Source: a virus. From it: 64,000 nucleotides of DNA. A program made the position numbers and the translations under genes. This document shows positions 7,982 through 15,861 of the stretch, piece by piece; position 1 is the stretch's first letter, and every line of letters begins with the position of its first letter. The notes beneath the pieces are model-generated. The model was not told the origin of the DNA. It searched no databases and worked only from the letters and a program-made list of their open reading frames with translations. Where the stretch lies: the IMG/VR virus record IMGVR_UViG_3300032242_000723, positions 269,116 through 333,115 of that record; one strand, written 5' to 3'.

Positions 7982-7987
7982 CAAATT

Positions 7988-10549
7988 ATGGCCTTCATCC
8001 AAAATCTGTTTACAAGTAGAGACAATAGTGCCAACGCATCAACGTATGTAGGTCAGCAAGGCCGCATCTGGTGGGATCCGTTGACCAACTCTATGTATTA
8101 CAGTGATGGATCAACTCCAGGCGGTATACCAGTTGGAGCAGGTGGCAATCCATTCAATCAGGTTCTTAATACAAACAGCAATGTTACCTTTAGTAGCGTT
8201 ACTGTAACGGGAAACATCAATCTAGGTGCTTCATCAACTATTACAGGCAACCTTAATCTTTCAAACACCTCTGTTGCTAATCTTGGTAACTTTACGATCA
8301 GCGATCAAACACTAGCAGGTACAATCAACAATAGAACTATTAGAATCAGTCCGGTCGGCAACGCAGCCGTACAAGTATTAAACGGTATTCAGGTATATCA
8401 AGGAAACTTTAGCACAAGTCCATTGTTCAGCGTTACCAATAGTGGAGTTGTATCAACAATAGTTCCTAACGCAGTAAGTTATTTAGGTGCGTTTGAAATC
8501 GTAGGTAACCCTGCAGGCAATACAGTTCCTCCTCAGAACTATGGCGTGTTGCTACACACTACAGGTGTGCCGTCAGTTCCTGCTCGTATCTATAACGACG
8601 GTGTTGCAAACTACGCAGCGATTATTAATCGTAGATATAACGGCACAAGTGCTGCACCAACTGGCGTACTTGCTAATGAAATAATGGGTCGTATTGGTGC
8701 TACTCCTTATCTCAATAACGCAACATGGACATCATTAAGTACTACACGTATTGACATGATTACAACTGAAATACAAACTACCGCTGCTCAAGGTAGCAAG
8801 ATGGAGTTTTATACAGTAGCAAATGGCGATACTGTTCCTACTCTAACTATGGATTTAGACACTGATACTGGAATCACACTACACGCTAATGTACTTCCTG
8901 CCCACACTAATCAGTTTTCATTGGGCAACTCTACTTTTAAATGGAATGATTTGTGGCTTGGCCCAACAAGTCTGCACATGGAAGATACTGTAACACATTT
9001 GAACACTGCATTGACTGTACAAAACGGTACATTGTTCATTGACGGTTCGCAGCGTATTCAAATCGGTAATATGCAAATGACGACTGATGGCATCAGTCTA
9101 GTAACTGCAAACACTGGTTCAAATGTTCAAATCGGAACTGCTGGTGACACTGGTTATATGCAACTCAATATGCCAGGTATCAAGTTTAGAGACAGCACGA
9201 TTCAAACAACCGCCGCTGTTCCTCTAAGTTATATGGGTGCAGCAAACGGCGTAGCAACACTTGGTGCAGACAGCAAAGTTATACCATCACAACTTCCAGC
9301 AGGAGCAGTGTTCTTTAAAGGCATATGGGATGCATCAACTAACACTCCAACCCTCGTAAATGGTACTGGAACTGCTGGTTGGGAATATCAATGTTCTGTT
9401 GCAGGCACGGTAAACTTTGGCGCTGGCAATATCACATTTGCAGTGGGCGACTTTGTAATCTACAATGGTTCGTTGTGGCAAAAGATCGCAGGTTCAGGTG
9501 CAGGCGTCACCAGCTTTAATACGAGAACAGGTGTAGTCACACTAACAAGTAGTGATGTTACTACTGCATTGTCTAACAGCAGCATTGTAAACAGTAAACT
9601 AGTTAATCCAAATGTAACGATCACAACAGGTGCAGGCTTATCTGGCGGCGGAGTACTTGCATTGGGCGGAAGCCTCGCACTTGTTGCTAATGTCGGTAAT
9701 GTTGTTGGTGGTACTGGCGTAAATGTTGCCGCTGCATCAGGAAACTACACGGTTAGCATCGGTCAACCAGTTGGAACTGCGAATAGCGTACAGTTCTATG
9801 CACTAACAACGACAACGACTGTTGCTGCAACTGGAAACATCACAGGCGGTAACTTAACAACGGGTGGCAAAGTTGTTGCAACCGGAAACATTGAAACAAG
9901 TGGTAACTTAGTTACACCAAACACTGTTATTAACAGTAGCATGACGAGTAACGGTAATGTTAACTTCACTGGTGCTAATGTCAGCTTAGGTGCAGTCGGT
10001 AATGTTCGTGTTACAGGCGGTACTAACGGTCAGTTCTTGACGACCAATGGTTCAGGCACACTAAGCTGGTCAAATGTTGCAGGCGCCAATGTTTCAGGAA
10101 CAGTAGCGAATGCAACTTATGCAACAAGCGCAGGTATTGCCACTTCAGCAAATGCAGTGGCAGGTGCCAATGTTTCAGGAACAGTAGCGAATGCAACTTA
10201 TGCAACAAGCGCAGGTATTGCCACTTCAGCAAATGCAGTGGCAGGTGCTAATGTTTCAGGAACAGTAACAACCGCAACCAACTTATCGGCAGCTAGTAGT
10301 ATTTTAGCAGGGTCGTTCTCATTGGCAGTCAATGTAGGTAAAAACAGTTTGACTACATTAACACAAACTATTTCCGGGCTAACAACTAGTCATAAAGTTA
10401 TCATTACACCTGCAACAGCAATGCCGGATAATAGTGCCGGTTTTGAAGCAGCATGGGCAAGTTCTTCTAATACACTTAGTCTACAGTTTTCAAATCCCGG
10501 CGGCGCAGTCAATGCTTCATTCAACATAAACTATTTTGCCTGGGTATAA
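7988..10549 (+). CDS. tail-fibre-like virion protein, 853 aa
   Basis: The N-terminus (MAFIQNLFTSRDNSANASTYVGQQGRIWWDP, given in parts: AFIQNLFTSRDN, TYVGQQGRIWWDP) is the attachment-type module of many marine myovirus fibres. A very long Asn/Gly/Thr/Val-rich region of short beta repeats follows, as in trimeric fibres. Residues 698-751 hold two identical 27-residue repeats encoded by a perfect 81-bp tandem duplication. The last 90 residues look like a compact beta domain (TQTISGLTTSHKVIITPATAMP...FNINYFAWV), a candidate receptor-binding tip. It shares low-complexity style, but not the same modules, with the fibres at 38542 and 62675. Confidence 0.75.
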   Translation: MAFIQNLFTSRDNSANASTYVGQQGRIWWDPLTNSMYYSDGSTPGGIPVGAGGNPFNQVLNTNSNVTFSSVTVTGNINLGASSTITGNLNLSNTSVANLGNFTISDQTLAGTINNRTIRISPVGNAAVQVLNGIQVYQGNFSTSPLFSVTNSGVVSTIVPNAVSYLGAFEIVGNPAGNTVPPQNYGVLLHTTGVPSVPARIYNDGVANYAAIINRRYNGTSAAPTGVLANEIMGRIGATPYLNNATWTSLSTTRIDMITTEIQTTAAQGSKMEFYTVANGDTVPTLTMDLDTDTGITLHANVLPAHTNQFSLGNSTFKWNDLWLGPTSLHMEDTVTHLNTALTVQNGTLFIDGSQRIQIGNMQMTTDGISLVTANTGSNVQIGTAGDTGYMQLNMPGIKFRDSTIQTTAAVPLSYMGAANGVATLGADSKVIPSQLPAGAVFFKGIWDASTNTPTLVNGTGTAGWEYQCSVAGTVNFGAGNITFAVGDFVIYNGSLWQKIAGSGAGVTSFNTRTGVVTLTSSDVTTALSNSSIVNSKLVNPNVTITTGAGLSGGGVLALGGSLALVANVGNVVGGTGVNVAAASGNYTVSIGQPVGTANSVQFYALTTTTTVAATGNITGGNLTTGGKVVATGNIETSGNLVTPNTVINSSMTSNGNVNFTGANVSLGAVGNVRVTGGTNGQFLTTNGSGTLSWSNVAGANVSGTVANATYATSAGIATSANAVAGANVSGTVANATYATSAGIATSANAVAGANVSGTVTTATNLSAASSILAGSFSLAVNVGKNSLTTLTQTISGLTTSHKVIITPATAMPDNSAGFEAAWASSSNTLSLQFSNPGGAVNASFNINYFAWV
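10079..10266 (+). repeat. 81-bp tandem repeat within the fibre gene
   Basis: Two in-frame copies of an 81-base unit (10079-10159 and 10160-10240) differ at one base near the start (ggc/ggt), and a partial third copy follows to about 10266. Each unit encodes 27 residues beginning AGANVSGTVANATYATS. Confidence 0.9.
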
Positions 10550-10550
10550 C

Positions 10551-10820
10551 ATGACAGACAATGCTGGTATCAATCTTGTTGTAAAGGGAAGTTGTAATCC
10601 CTTCGGTGGTTGCGGCGGCGGATGTTGCAAAGTTAGAGTGTACGAACCTGGAAATGTAAACTATCATTTAGAATGGTGCGAGTATTTTGATGAACCTACT
10701 CGTAAATGTAAAATATACGAAACTAGACCCGAGGGGTGCAGAACATACCCAACTGTAAGGCACATCCAACACGATATATGGTTAATACCAGGTTGTGGAT
10801 ATTACCTTGAAGAAGAATAA
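10551..10820 (+). CDS. Cys-cluster protein resembling the YkgJ zinc/iron-chelating family
   Basis: I start at ATG 10551, just after the fibre stop, rather than an in-frame TTG at 10536; this gives 89 aa. It carries an unusual cysteine set: GSCNPFGGCGGGCCKVRV near the N-terminus, then WCEYFD, TRKCKIYETRPEGCRTYP and PGCGYY. The C-x-Y-x-x-RP-x-x-C-R-x-Y-P segment is characteristic of YkgJ-type CxxCxxxCC proteins thought to bind Zn or Fe-S. It sits directly ahead of the terminase gene. A function in the phage is unknown. Confidence 0.65.
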   Translation: MTDNAGINLVVKGSCNPFGGCGGGCCKVRVYEPGNVNYHLEWCEYFDEPTRKCKIYETRPEGCRTYPTVRHIQHDIWLIPGCGYYLEEE

Positions 10821-10823
10821 ATA
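10816..10823 (+). promoter_or_regulatory. late promoter AATAAATA, leaderless spacing
   Basis: Late box followed by ctatc and the ATG of the terminase gene at 10829: the 5-base spacing puts the predicted start at the A of ATG. The box overlaps the end of the preceding gene. Confidence 0.7.
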
Positions 10824-10828
10824 CTATC

Positions 10829-12376
10829 ATGAGTAACGCACCTTCACTAATCAAAGACCCATATAAGAAAACAGTATTTAAAAATCAACAAGAACTAGAC
10901 GATTTCGTTAAATGTTGTGACCCGGCAACAGGTTATCTATATTTCATGGATAACTTCTTTATGATTCAACACCCTACTCGTGGCAGTATGAACTATCACC
11001 CCTGGGCATTCCAAGAACGATTGATTGAAACATATCACAAATATCGTTTTTCTATCTCACTGATGCCAAGACAGTCTGGTAAATCAACAAGTGCAGCCGG
11101 ATACTTGCTTTGGTATGCAATGTTCAATCCGGACTCAACGATATTAATCGCAGCACACAAATATACAGGTGCTCAGGAAATCATGCAGCGTATTCGTTAT
11201 GCGTATGAAAACTGCCCAGATCATATCAAGGCTGGTGTCACAACCTATAACAAGGGTTCTATTGACTTTGAAAACGGTTCGCGTATCGTATCTGCTACAA
11301 CGACTGAGAACACTGGTCGTGGTATGTCAATCACCTTATTATATCTTGACGAGTTCGCATTCGTTAGACCTTCAATCGCTAAAGAGTTCTGGACAGCAAT
11401 CACTCCTACTCTGTCAACAGGAGGTAAAGCCATTATCACATCAACACCAAACTCAGATGAAGATCAGTTCGCACTCATATGGAAAGGTGCTAACAAGACA
11501 GAAGACGAGTTCGGCAATACTACTGATATAGGCGTAAACGGATTTAGAGCATATAGAGCATACTGGAGAGAACAGCCGGGCCGCGACGACAAATGGGCTG
11601 CTGAACTCCGTGCTCAACTCGGGGATGATCGCTTTCGCAGAGAGATGGATTGCGATTTTATCATCGCAGACGAGACGCTTATCAATCCAAACACGTTACT
11701 ACTGTTAGACGGCATCGAACCTGTTTCTCGTATGGGACAAATACGCTGGTACCAACAACCTGTCAAGGGAAATATATACGCAGTTGGTCTTGATCCTTCA
11801 TTAGGTACAGGTGGCGATCCATCTGCGATACAGATATATGAAGCAAATACAACCACACAGATTGGTGAATGGAAGCATAATAAGACTGACATTCCTAGCC
11901 AGATCAAGTTGATTGCTGAAGTTTGTAGGCACATAGAATCCATCACGAAAGAACCAAACAACATCTATTACTCTATTGAGAGCAATGGTATCGGTGAAGC
12001 GGCTATCATATCATTAAACGAGTTCGGTGAATCAAACATCCCAGGAACCTTCTTGAGTGAGAGCGGCAAAAAGCGTAAGGGCTTTAACACAACAAACAAG
12101 GTCAAGATCGCCGCGTGTGCTAAGTTCAAAACATTGCTAGAATCAAAGAAAATGACAGTCAATAGCCGTCCATTGATCAGCGAACTTAAAGCATTTGTCG
12201 CATCTGGTGGCAGTTATGCAGCCAAAATCGGTGACACGGATGATTTGGTAATGGCCTCACTATTAGCGGTTAGAATGATGACTCAACTCGCAGAGTATCA
12301 TGGTGACTTAGAATCTCAAATCAGAGATCATAGTGAGTTCATTGAGCCATTACCCTTCTTTGCGGTACTCGGATAA
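10829..12376 (+). CDS. terL: terminase large subunit (T4 gp17-like)
   Basis: The packaging motor and nuclease that translocates and cuts DNA at the portal. At 515 aa it is slightly shorter than T4 gp17 (610 aa). The ATPase shows the adenine-motif region YHPWAFQERLI, Walker A MPRQSGKST (80-88), Walker B LLYLDEFAF with D174/E175, and the coupling motif IITSTPN. The RNase-H-like nuclease half begins near residue 300, with GLDPSLGTGGDPSA, YSIESNGIGEAAI and a late acidic DTDDLVMASLL. It has its own leaderless late promoter. The likely small subunit lies far away at 58284. Confidence 0.96.
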   Translation: MSNAPSLIKDPYKKTVFKNQQELDDFVKCCDPATGYLYFMDNFFMIQHPTRGSMNYHPWAFQERLIETYHKYRFSISLMPRQSGKSTSAAGYLLWYAMFNPDSTILIAAHKYTGAQEIMQRIRYAYENCPDHIKAGVTTYNKGSIDFENGSRIVSATTTENTGRGMSITLLYLDEFAFVRPSIAKEFWTAITPTLSTGGKAIITSTPNSDEDQFALIWKGANKTEDEFGNTTDIGVNGFRAYRAYWREQPGRDDKWAAELRAQLGDDRFRREMDCDFIIADETLINPNTLLLLDGIEPVSRMGQIRWYQQPVKGNIYAVGLDPSLGTGGDPSAIQIYEANTTTQIGEWKHNKTDIPSQIKLIAEVCRHIESITKEPNNIYYSIESNGIGEAAIISLNEFGESNIPGTFLSESGKKRKGFNTTNKVKIAACAKFKTLLESKKMTVNSRPLISELKAFVASGGSYAAKIGDTDDLVMASLLAVRMMTQLAEYHGDLESQIRDHSEFIEPLPFFAVLG

Positions 12377-12402
12377 GATTGCACAGACTATTTCACATTT
12401 AG

Positions 12403-12410
12403 TATAAATA
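12403..12410 (+). promoter_or_regulatory. consensus late promoter TATAAATA, leaderless spacing
   Basis: Exact consensus followed by gtatc and ATG at 12416. Predicted transcription start coincides with the start codon. Confidence 0.8.
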
Positions 12411-12415
12411 GTATC

Positions 12416-14407
12416 ATGGCACTAGAAAACAAATCATTCAATGTAAAACTTTATAAACTTTTGAAATCTAAAGGTTATGAACCAGTTCCTTTGGACTCAA
12501 AGAACAAAAGAGTTCAAGCATCACAAGAAGCTGATGTTATTGAGTTCACTTTCAAAAAAGAAGGTGAAGATTATGGCAAAGCTTGGGTAAGTATCGACGA
12601 TGCTCAACGGGTCATAGTATATTACGACGATGAGCAAGAAAACAGTCCAAGCGAAGTAACTCCAGGTGTTGATTACGATGATACTTGGACAGGTTTCTTG
12701 ACCCACTTAAAGAACTGGTCAATGCGTAAGCAACTTGATTTTGAATTAGCCAACAAAGACCGCTTAGGCGATGACATGAGACAACGGGATTATCATAAGA
12801 TGAAAGAAAAAGTATCAGAAGGCTATCACGCTATGGGCAGAGCAAAAAGTTATAATGACAATGTACCAGATGTAAAGATCGTCCTTCAACATAGCCGTAA
12901 TATCGAAGAAGGTGAACAACGCTATCGTAACGTAGCGAAAATCTATCTTGAAAACTCAGACGGCGAGCGTATCCTTGCACCTACTAACAAGCCAGGCGTA
13001 GCACAGATTTATGCACGTCACTTAGCAGAAGGTGGACAACCTCATGATGAACGTTGGAATCACTTGAAGGGTCTTTGCGAAGAATATAACAAGATGGCTG
13101 GATTTGTCCGTGCTACCCGCAATGGTGAGTTCACTGAGTCCGCACAAAAACTCGTACAAGAAGGTATCAATCACTATAATAAGTTACGTGAATCACTTAG
13201 CAAGATGCGTGGTTCGCGTGGCTACAACGCATACTTTGAATCATGGTCACCTCCTCTCATGGAAGATGAGAGTGATGACACGATCAATGAACTATTCGTC
13301 CAGGAAACAATGGATCCTCGTATCGAGTCGGTTATGCCAATCCTCTCACGCCTTCGCAAGAATGTAGTAGAGATGAATGAAGTTGGTATGCTTGAAAGCT
13401 GGGCTGACAATGTTATCAATGAGAAGCTGGAACTTGGCGAATATAACGATCATGAAATGGCTGACACAAAAACTGACATGAGAAAAACAGGTGATGAAGT
13501 CACATCAGAGCATGACGAAGCCTATGCAAAGTTAAAGAGAATGGCACCCGAACTCTATAACTTCATTCGTAACGAAGCTCCGATGCCGATTGATCCGATC
13601 CAAACATTACAATATCTTCGCCAATCAGGTGGAAATGCAGGACAACTATTACGTATGCTTAAGGATCACATCAAGCAAGATACCGAAAAGCAATACGACA
13701 AAAAGCATCCATCCTTAGCAGAAAGCATGAAGCGTTTCTTAGAGACACTCGTGAATGAAGGACTCAAAGATACAGGTTGGATGGACAAGGACGAAGCCGA
13801 GGACGGCACGGTTCCTGCATTCATGCGTAAGAAGCAATATGACGACAAGATGAAGGACGCTACGGGCGGCCCTGCAGTTCGTACTGCAAAGAACAAGCCT
13901 GAAGACGAAATTGACGAAAACTTCATCAGCATGGACGCACAAGCCGTAGCAGAAGAAGATGATGCAGGTCAACTCAAAGGTGGCCCAATCGAAGCCTATG
14001 GTGTACATGGCGTGAAGTCTAAGCAATGGCGCAAGACATTTAAAAGTCAAGCTGCGTTTGAAAAATGGTTAGACAAAAATGAAGGCAACGTTGAAGTTTA
14101 TGGCACTCGTGACCTAGATGAAAGCCTAGACGAATCTAGTTATCCTTGGTTAGATCATAATGATCGTCCTGCAAACAAAAGAGACAAATCGCGTGATTCA
14201 GAAGAAGCATTGCGTAAAGAAGTCTCGCGTAAACAGGAAAAGAAGGTTGAAGAAGATTTAGATGCTAACCAAAAGCGTGTAGGTCAACTTGGTCCTACAG
14301 AAAAGGTCAAGAACAATAACATCGGTAAACTAGTAGGTGCCAACGAAAGCACTGAGTATGATGAAGAATTGGCAAGAATAATGGATATTGCCCGTTTTAA
14401 AAGATAA
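12416..14407 (+). CDS. large virion structural protein of marine T4-like phages, 663 aa
   Basis: Starts MALENKSFNVKLYKLLKSKGYEP and contains FVRATRNGEFTESAQKLV and PRIESVMPILSRLRKN, patterns I recall as conserved in a 500-700 aa structural protein encoded beside terL in cyanophages. It is hydrophilic, highly charged and rich in E/D/K. The C-terminal third carries acidic linkers and several (L/I)-x-E sites that a prohead protease could cut. It is transcribed alone from a strong late promoter. Its exact place is unknown; an internal or capsid-associated role is plausible. Confidence 0.65.
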   Translation: MALENKSFNVKLYKLLKSKGYEPVPLDSKNKRVQASQEADVIEFTFKKEGEDYGKAWVSIDDAQRVIVYYDDEQENSPSEVTPGVDYDDTWTGFLTHLKNWSMRKQLDFELANKDRLGDDMRQRDYHKMKEKVSEGYHAMGRAKSYNDNVPDVKIVLQHSRNIEEGEQRYRNVAKIYLENSDGERILAPTNKPGVAQIYARHLAEGGQPHDERWNHLKGLCEEYNKMAGFVRATRNGEFTESAQKLVQEGINHYNKLRESLSKMRGSRGYNAYFESWSPPLMEDESDDTINELFVQETMDPRIESVMPILSRLRKNVVEMNEVGMLESWADNVINEKLELGEYNDHEMADTKTDMRKTGDEVTSEHDEAYAKLKRMAPELYNFIRNEAPMPIDPIQTLQYLRQSGGNAGQLLRMLKDHIKQDTEKQYDKKHPSLAESMKRFLETLVNEGLKDTGWMDKDEAEDGTVPAFMRKKQYDDKMKDATGGPAVRTAKNKPEDEIDENFISMDAQAVAEEDDAGQLKGGPIEAYGVHGVKSKQWRKTFKSQAAFEKWLDKNEGNVEVYGTRDLDESLDESSYPWLDHNDRPANKRDKSRDSEEALRKEVSRKQEKKVEEDLDANQKRVGQLGPTEKVKNNNIGKLVGANESTEYDEELARIMDIARFKR

Positions 14408-14442
14408 CGCAATAAAGTATTATATTACTTACCCATTACTGG

Positions 14443-14450
14443 TATAAATA
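14443..14450 (+). promoter_or_regulatory. consensus late promoter upstream of gp32
   Basis: TATAAATA with a predicted start at 14456, exactly the first base of the inverted repeat 14456-14465/14483-14492. Late gp32 RNA would begin with a hairpin. Confidence 0.65.
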
Positions 14451-14452
14451 TA

Positions 14453-14481
14453 TTGACACAGTGTTTGATATCTTGTATATT
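14453..14481 (+). promoter_or_regulatory. strong sigma70-type promoter for gp32
   Basis: TTGACA (14453-14458), 17-base spacer, TATATT (14476-14481). The predicted start is near 14488, leaving an A-rich leader of about 80 bases. It lies within the inverted repeat that flanks its -10 box. Confidence 0.85.
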
Positions 14482-14492
14482 GAACACTGTGT
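14456..14492 (+). promoter_or_regulatory. inverted repeat around the gp32 promoter
   Basis: ACACAGTGTT (14456-14465) is the exact reverse complement of AACACTGTGT (14483-14492). It overlaps the sigma70 spacer and -10 box, so it could be an operator, and it would fold into a 5' hairpin in RNA from the late promoter. Confidence 0.65.
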
Positions 14493-14569
14493 TAGTTGTC
14501 TCCGACAGCAAAACATAAATCTCACACTAAAGCTCAAAATAAAGCACATTTTAACAGGAGAAAAACAAA

Positions 14570-15568
14570 ATGGCAAGTTTAGCAGAAATCCGCGCTCGCA
14601 TTGCAGCAGCAGAAAATAAGGGTCAAAACAAAGGCTCAAATACACAATCAGATAACGCAATCTATCCTCACTGGAATATCGATGAAGGCACTACTGCCAC
14701 TGTTCGATTTCTTCCAGATGCTGATCCAAACAACACATTCTTTTGGATTGAACGTCAAGTAATCAAGCTCCCATTCAACGGCATTAAGGGCGACGCCGAC
14801 AGCAAGCAAGTCACTATTCAGGTGCCATGCGTAGAGATGTATGGTGACAACTGTCCTATTCTAGCAGAAGTTCGCCCTTGGTATAAGGATGATTCGCTTA
14901 AGGATATGGCTAACAAGTATTGGAAGAAGCGTTCTTATATCTATCAGGGCTTTGTTCGGCAAAACCCAATTGGCGATGACAAGACTCCAGCGAATCCTAT
15001 TCGTCGCTTTGTCGTTACCTCGCAGATTCAAACGATCATCAAGGCATCACTTATGGATCCTGAGATGGAAGAGTTGCCAACTGACTACACGAAAGGTCTT
15101 GACTTCAACGTCCGTAAGACTTCTGGTAAGGGAGGTTATGCAGAGTACACTACATCCAGTTGGGCACGTAAGGAAACTTCTTTGACTGAGGCTGAAATGG
15201 CTGCTATTGAAGCACATGGTCTGTACAATCTTGCTGACTTCTTGCCAAAGAAGCCAAGTGAAGCAGAACTTCGCATCATCAAAGAGATGTTTGACGCTTC
15301 AGTTGACGGTCGTCCATATGACACCGATAAGTGGGGTGCATACTATCGTCCTTACGGTGTTGATGCACCAGCAGGTACTGCAACAGATAAACAAACGGCT
15401 ACTGCTGAAACCAGAGCCCCTGTTACAGCTCCTACTACAGTCACTTACTCATCAGATCCAGATGATGTTCCGTTTGAAACAGATCAACCAATCGTGGTTC
15501 CTACTACAACTTCAAGCGACAAGGCACAGGACATTCTCGCAATGATCCGTGCAAGACAGCCTAAGTAA
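14570..15568 (+). CDS. 32: single-stranded DNA-binding protein (T4 gp32-like)
   Basis: Coats single-stranded DNA in replication, recombination and repair and coordinates UvsX/UvsY. At 332 aa it is close to T4 gp32 (301 aa). The N-terminal basic/helical cooperativity region is MASLAEIRARIAAAENK. The core has ATVRFLPDADPNNTFFWIERQ and a metal-binding-type CVEMYGDNCPILAEVRPWYK with aromatic, DNA-stacking residues. The C-terminal region is a Thr/Pro-rich linker followed by acidic DPDDVPFETD and a terminal helix AQDILAMIRARQPK. A good ribosome site (aggag) precedes the ATG. The upstream region carries nested early and late promoters. Confidence 0.93.
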   Translation: MASLAEIRARIAAAENKGQNKGSNTQSDNAIYPHWNIDEGTTATVRFLPDADPNNTFFWIERQVIKLPFNGIKGDADSKQVTIQVPCVEMYGDNCPILAEVRPWYKDDSLKDMANKYWKKRSYIYQGFVRQNPIGDDKTPANPIRRFVVTSQIQTIIKASLMDPEMEELPTDYTKGLDFNVRKTSGKGGYAEYTTSSWARKETSLTEAEMAAIEAHGLYNLADFLPKKPSEAELRIIKEMFDASVDGRPYDTDKWGAYYRPYGVDAPAGTATDKQTATAETRAPVTAPTTVTYSSDPDDVPFETDQPIVVPTTTSSDKAQDILAMIRARQPK

Positions 15569-15581
15569 CTAGCCTAACAAA

Positions 15582-15605
15582 GTCGGGGGAGGAAACTTCC
15601 CCGAC
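15582..15605 (+). terminator. GNRA-capped hairpin after gp32
   Basis: GTCGGGG (15582-15588) pairs with CCCCGAC (15599-15605). Additional pairs at 15589-15591/15596-15598 close a GAAA tetraloop. It is very stable but has no T-run, so it may be an RNA-stability or attenuation element rather than a true terminator. Confidence 0.6.
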
Positions 15606-15621
15606 AGTTAAGGATATCACA

Positions 15622-15852
15622 ATGACAACATCAGATGAAAGATACCGTGCTATCAAGCAGGGAAAGAAACTTCTTGAGGAGCTTTGCGATCCAGGCAAGA
15701 CTCCAAGAGTCCCAAGTATTGTTCGTGACCGGGCTAGAAGCATTCTAAGGCATTTTCCTAATGAGAATGACTTAGACGAGATTTCTACCAATAGTCCCGA
15801 ACTACTTGAAAAAACATCATTTAATGATAAAGTAAAACACATAGCAAGATAG
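15622..15852 (+). CDS. BPSL0761-like small protein, 76 aa
   Basis: Starts MTTSDERYRAIKQGKKLLEEL, followed by TPRVPSIVRDRARSILRHFPNENDLDEI. This closely follows the plan of the BPSL0761 family of small bacterial proteins (T-x-x-ER-x-RA ... P-x-x-VR-x-x-A-x-x-LLRH-x-P). The family has no established function. Its position between gp32 and UvsX suggests a link to replication or recombination, or to late transcription as with T4 gp33 beside gp59/gp32, but that is inference. Confidence 0.65.
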   Translation: MTTSDERYRAIKQGKKLLEELCDPGKTPRVPSIVRDRARSILRHFPNENDLDEISTNSPELLEKTSFNDKVKHIAR

Positions 15853-15861
15853 GAAATACAA

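Noticed and set aside
10023-10232. Minus-strand repetitive frame inside the fibre gene
   Set aside because: It is the complement of the 81-bp tandem repeat and has no ribosome site or independent support.
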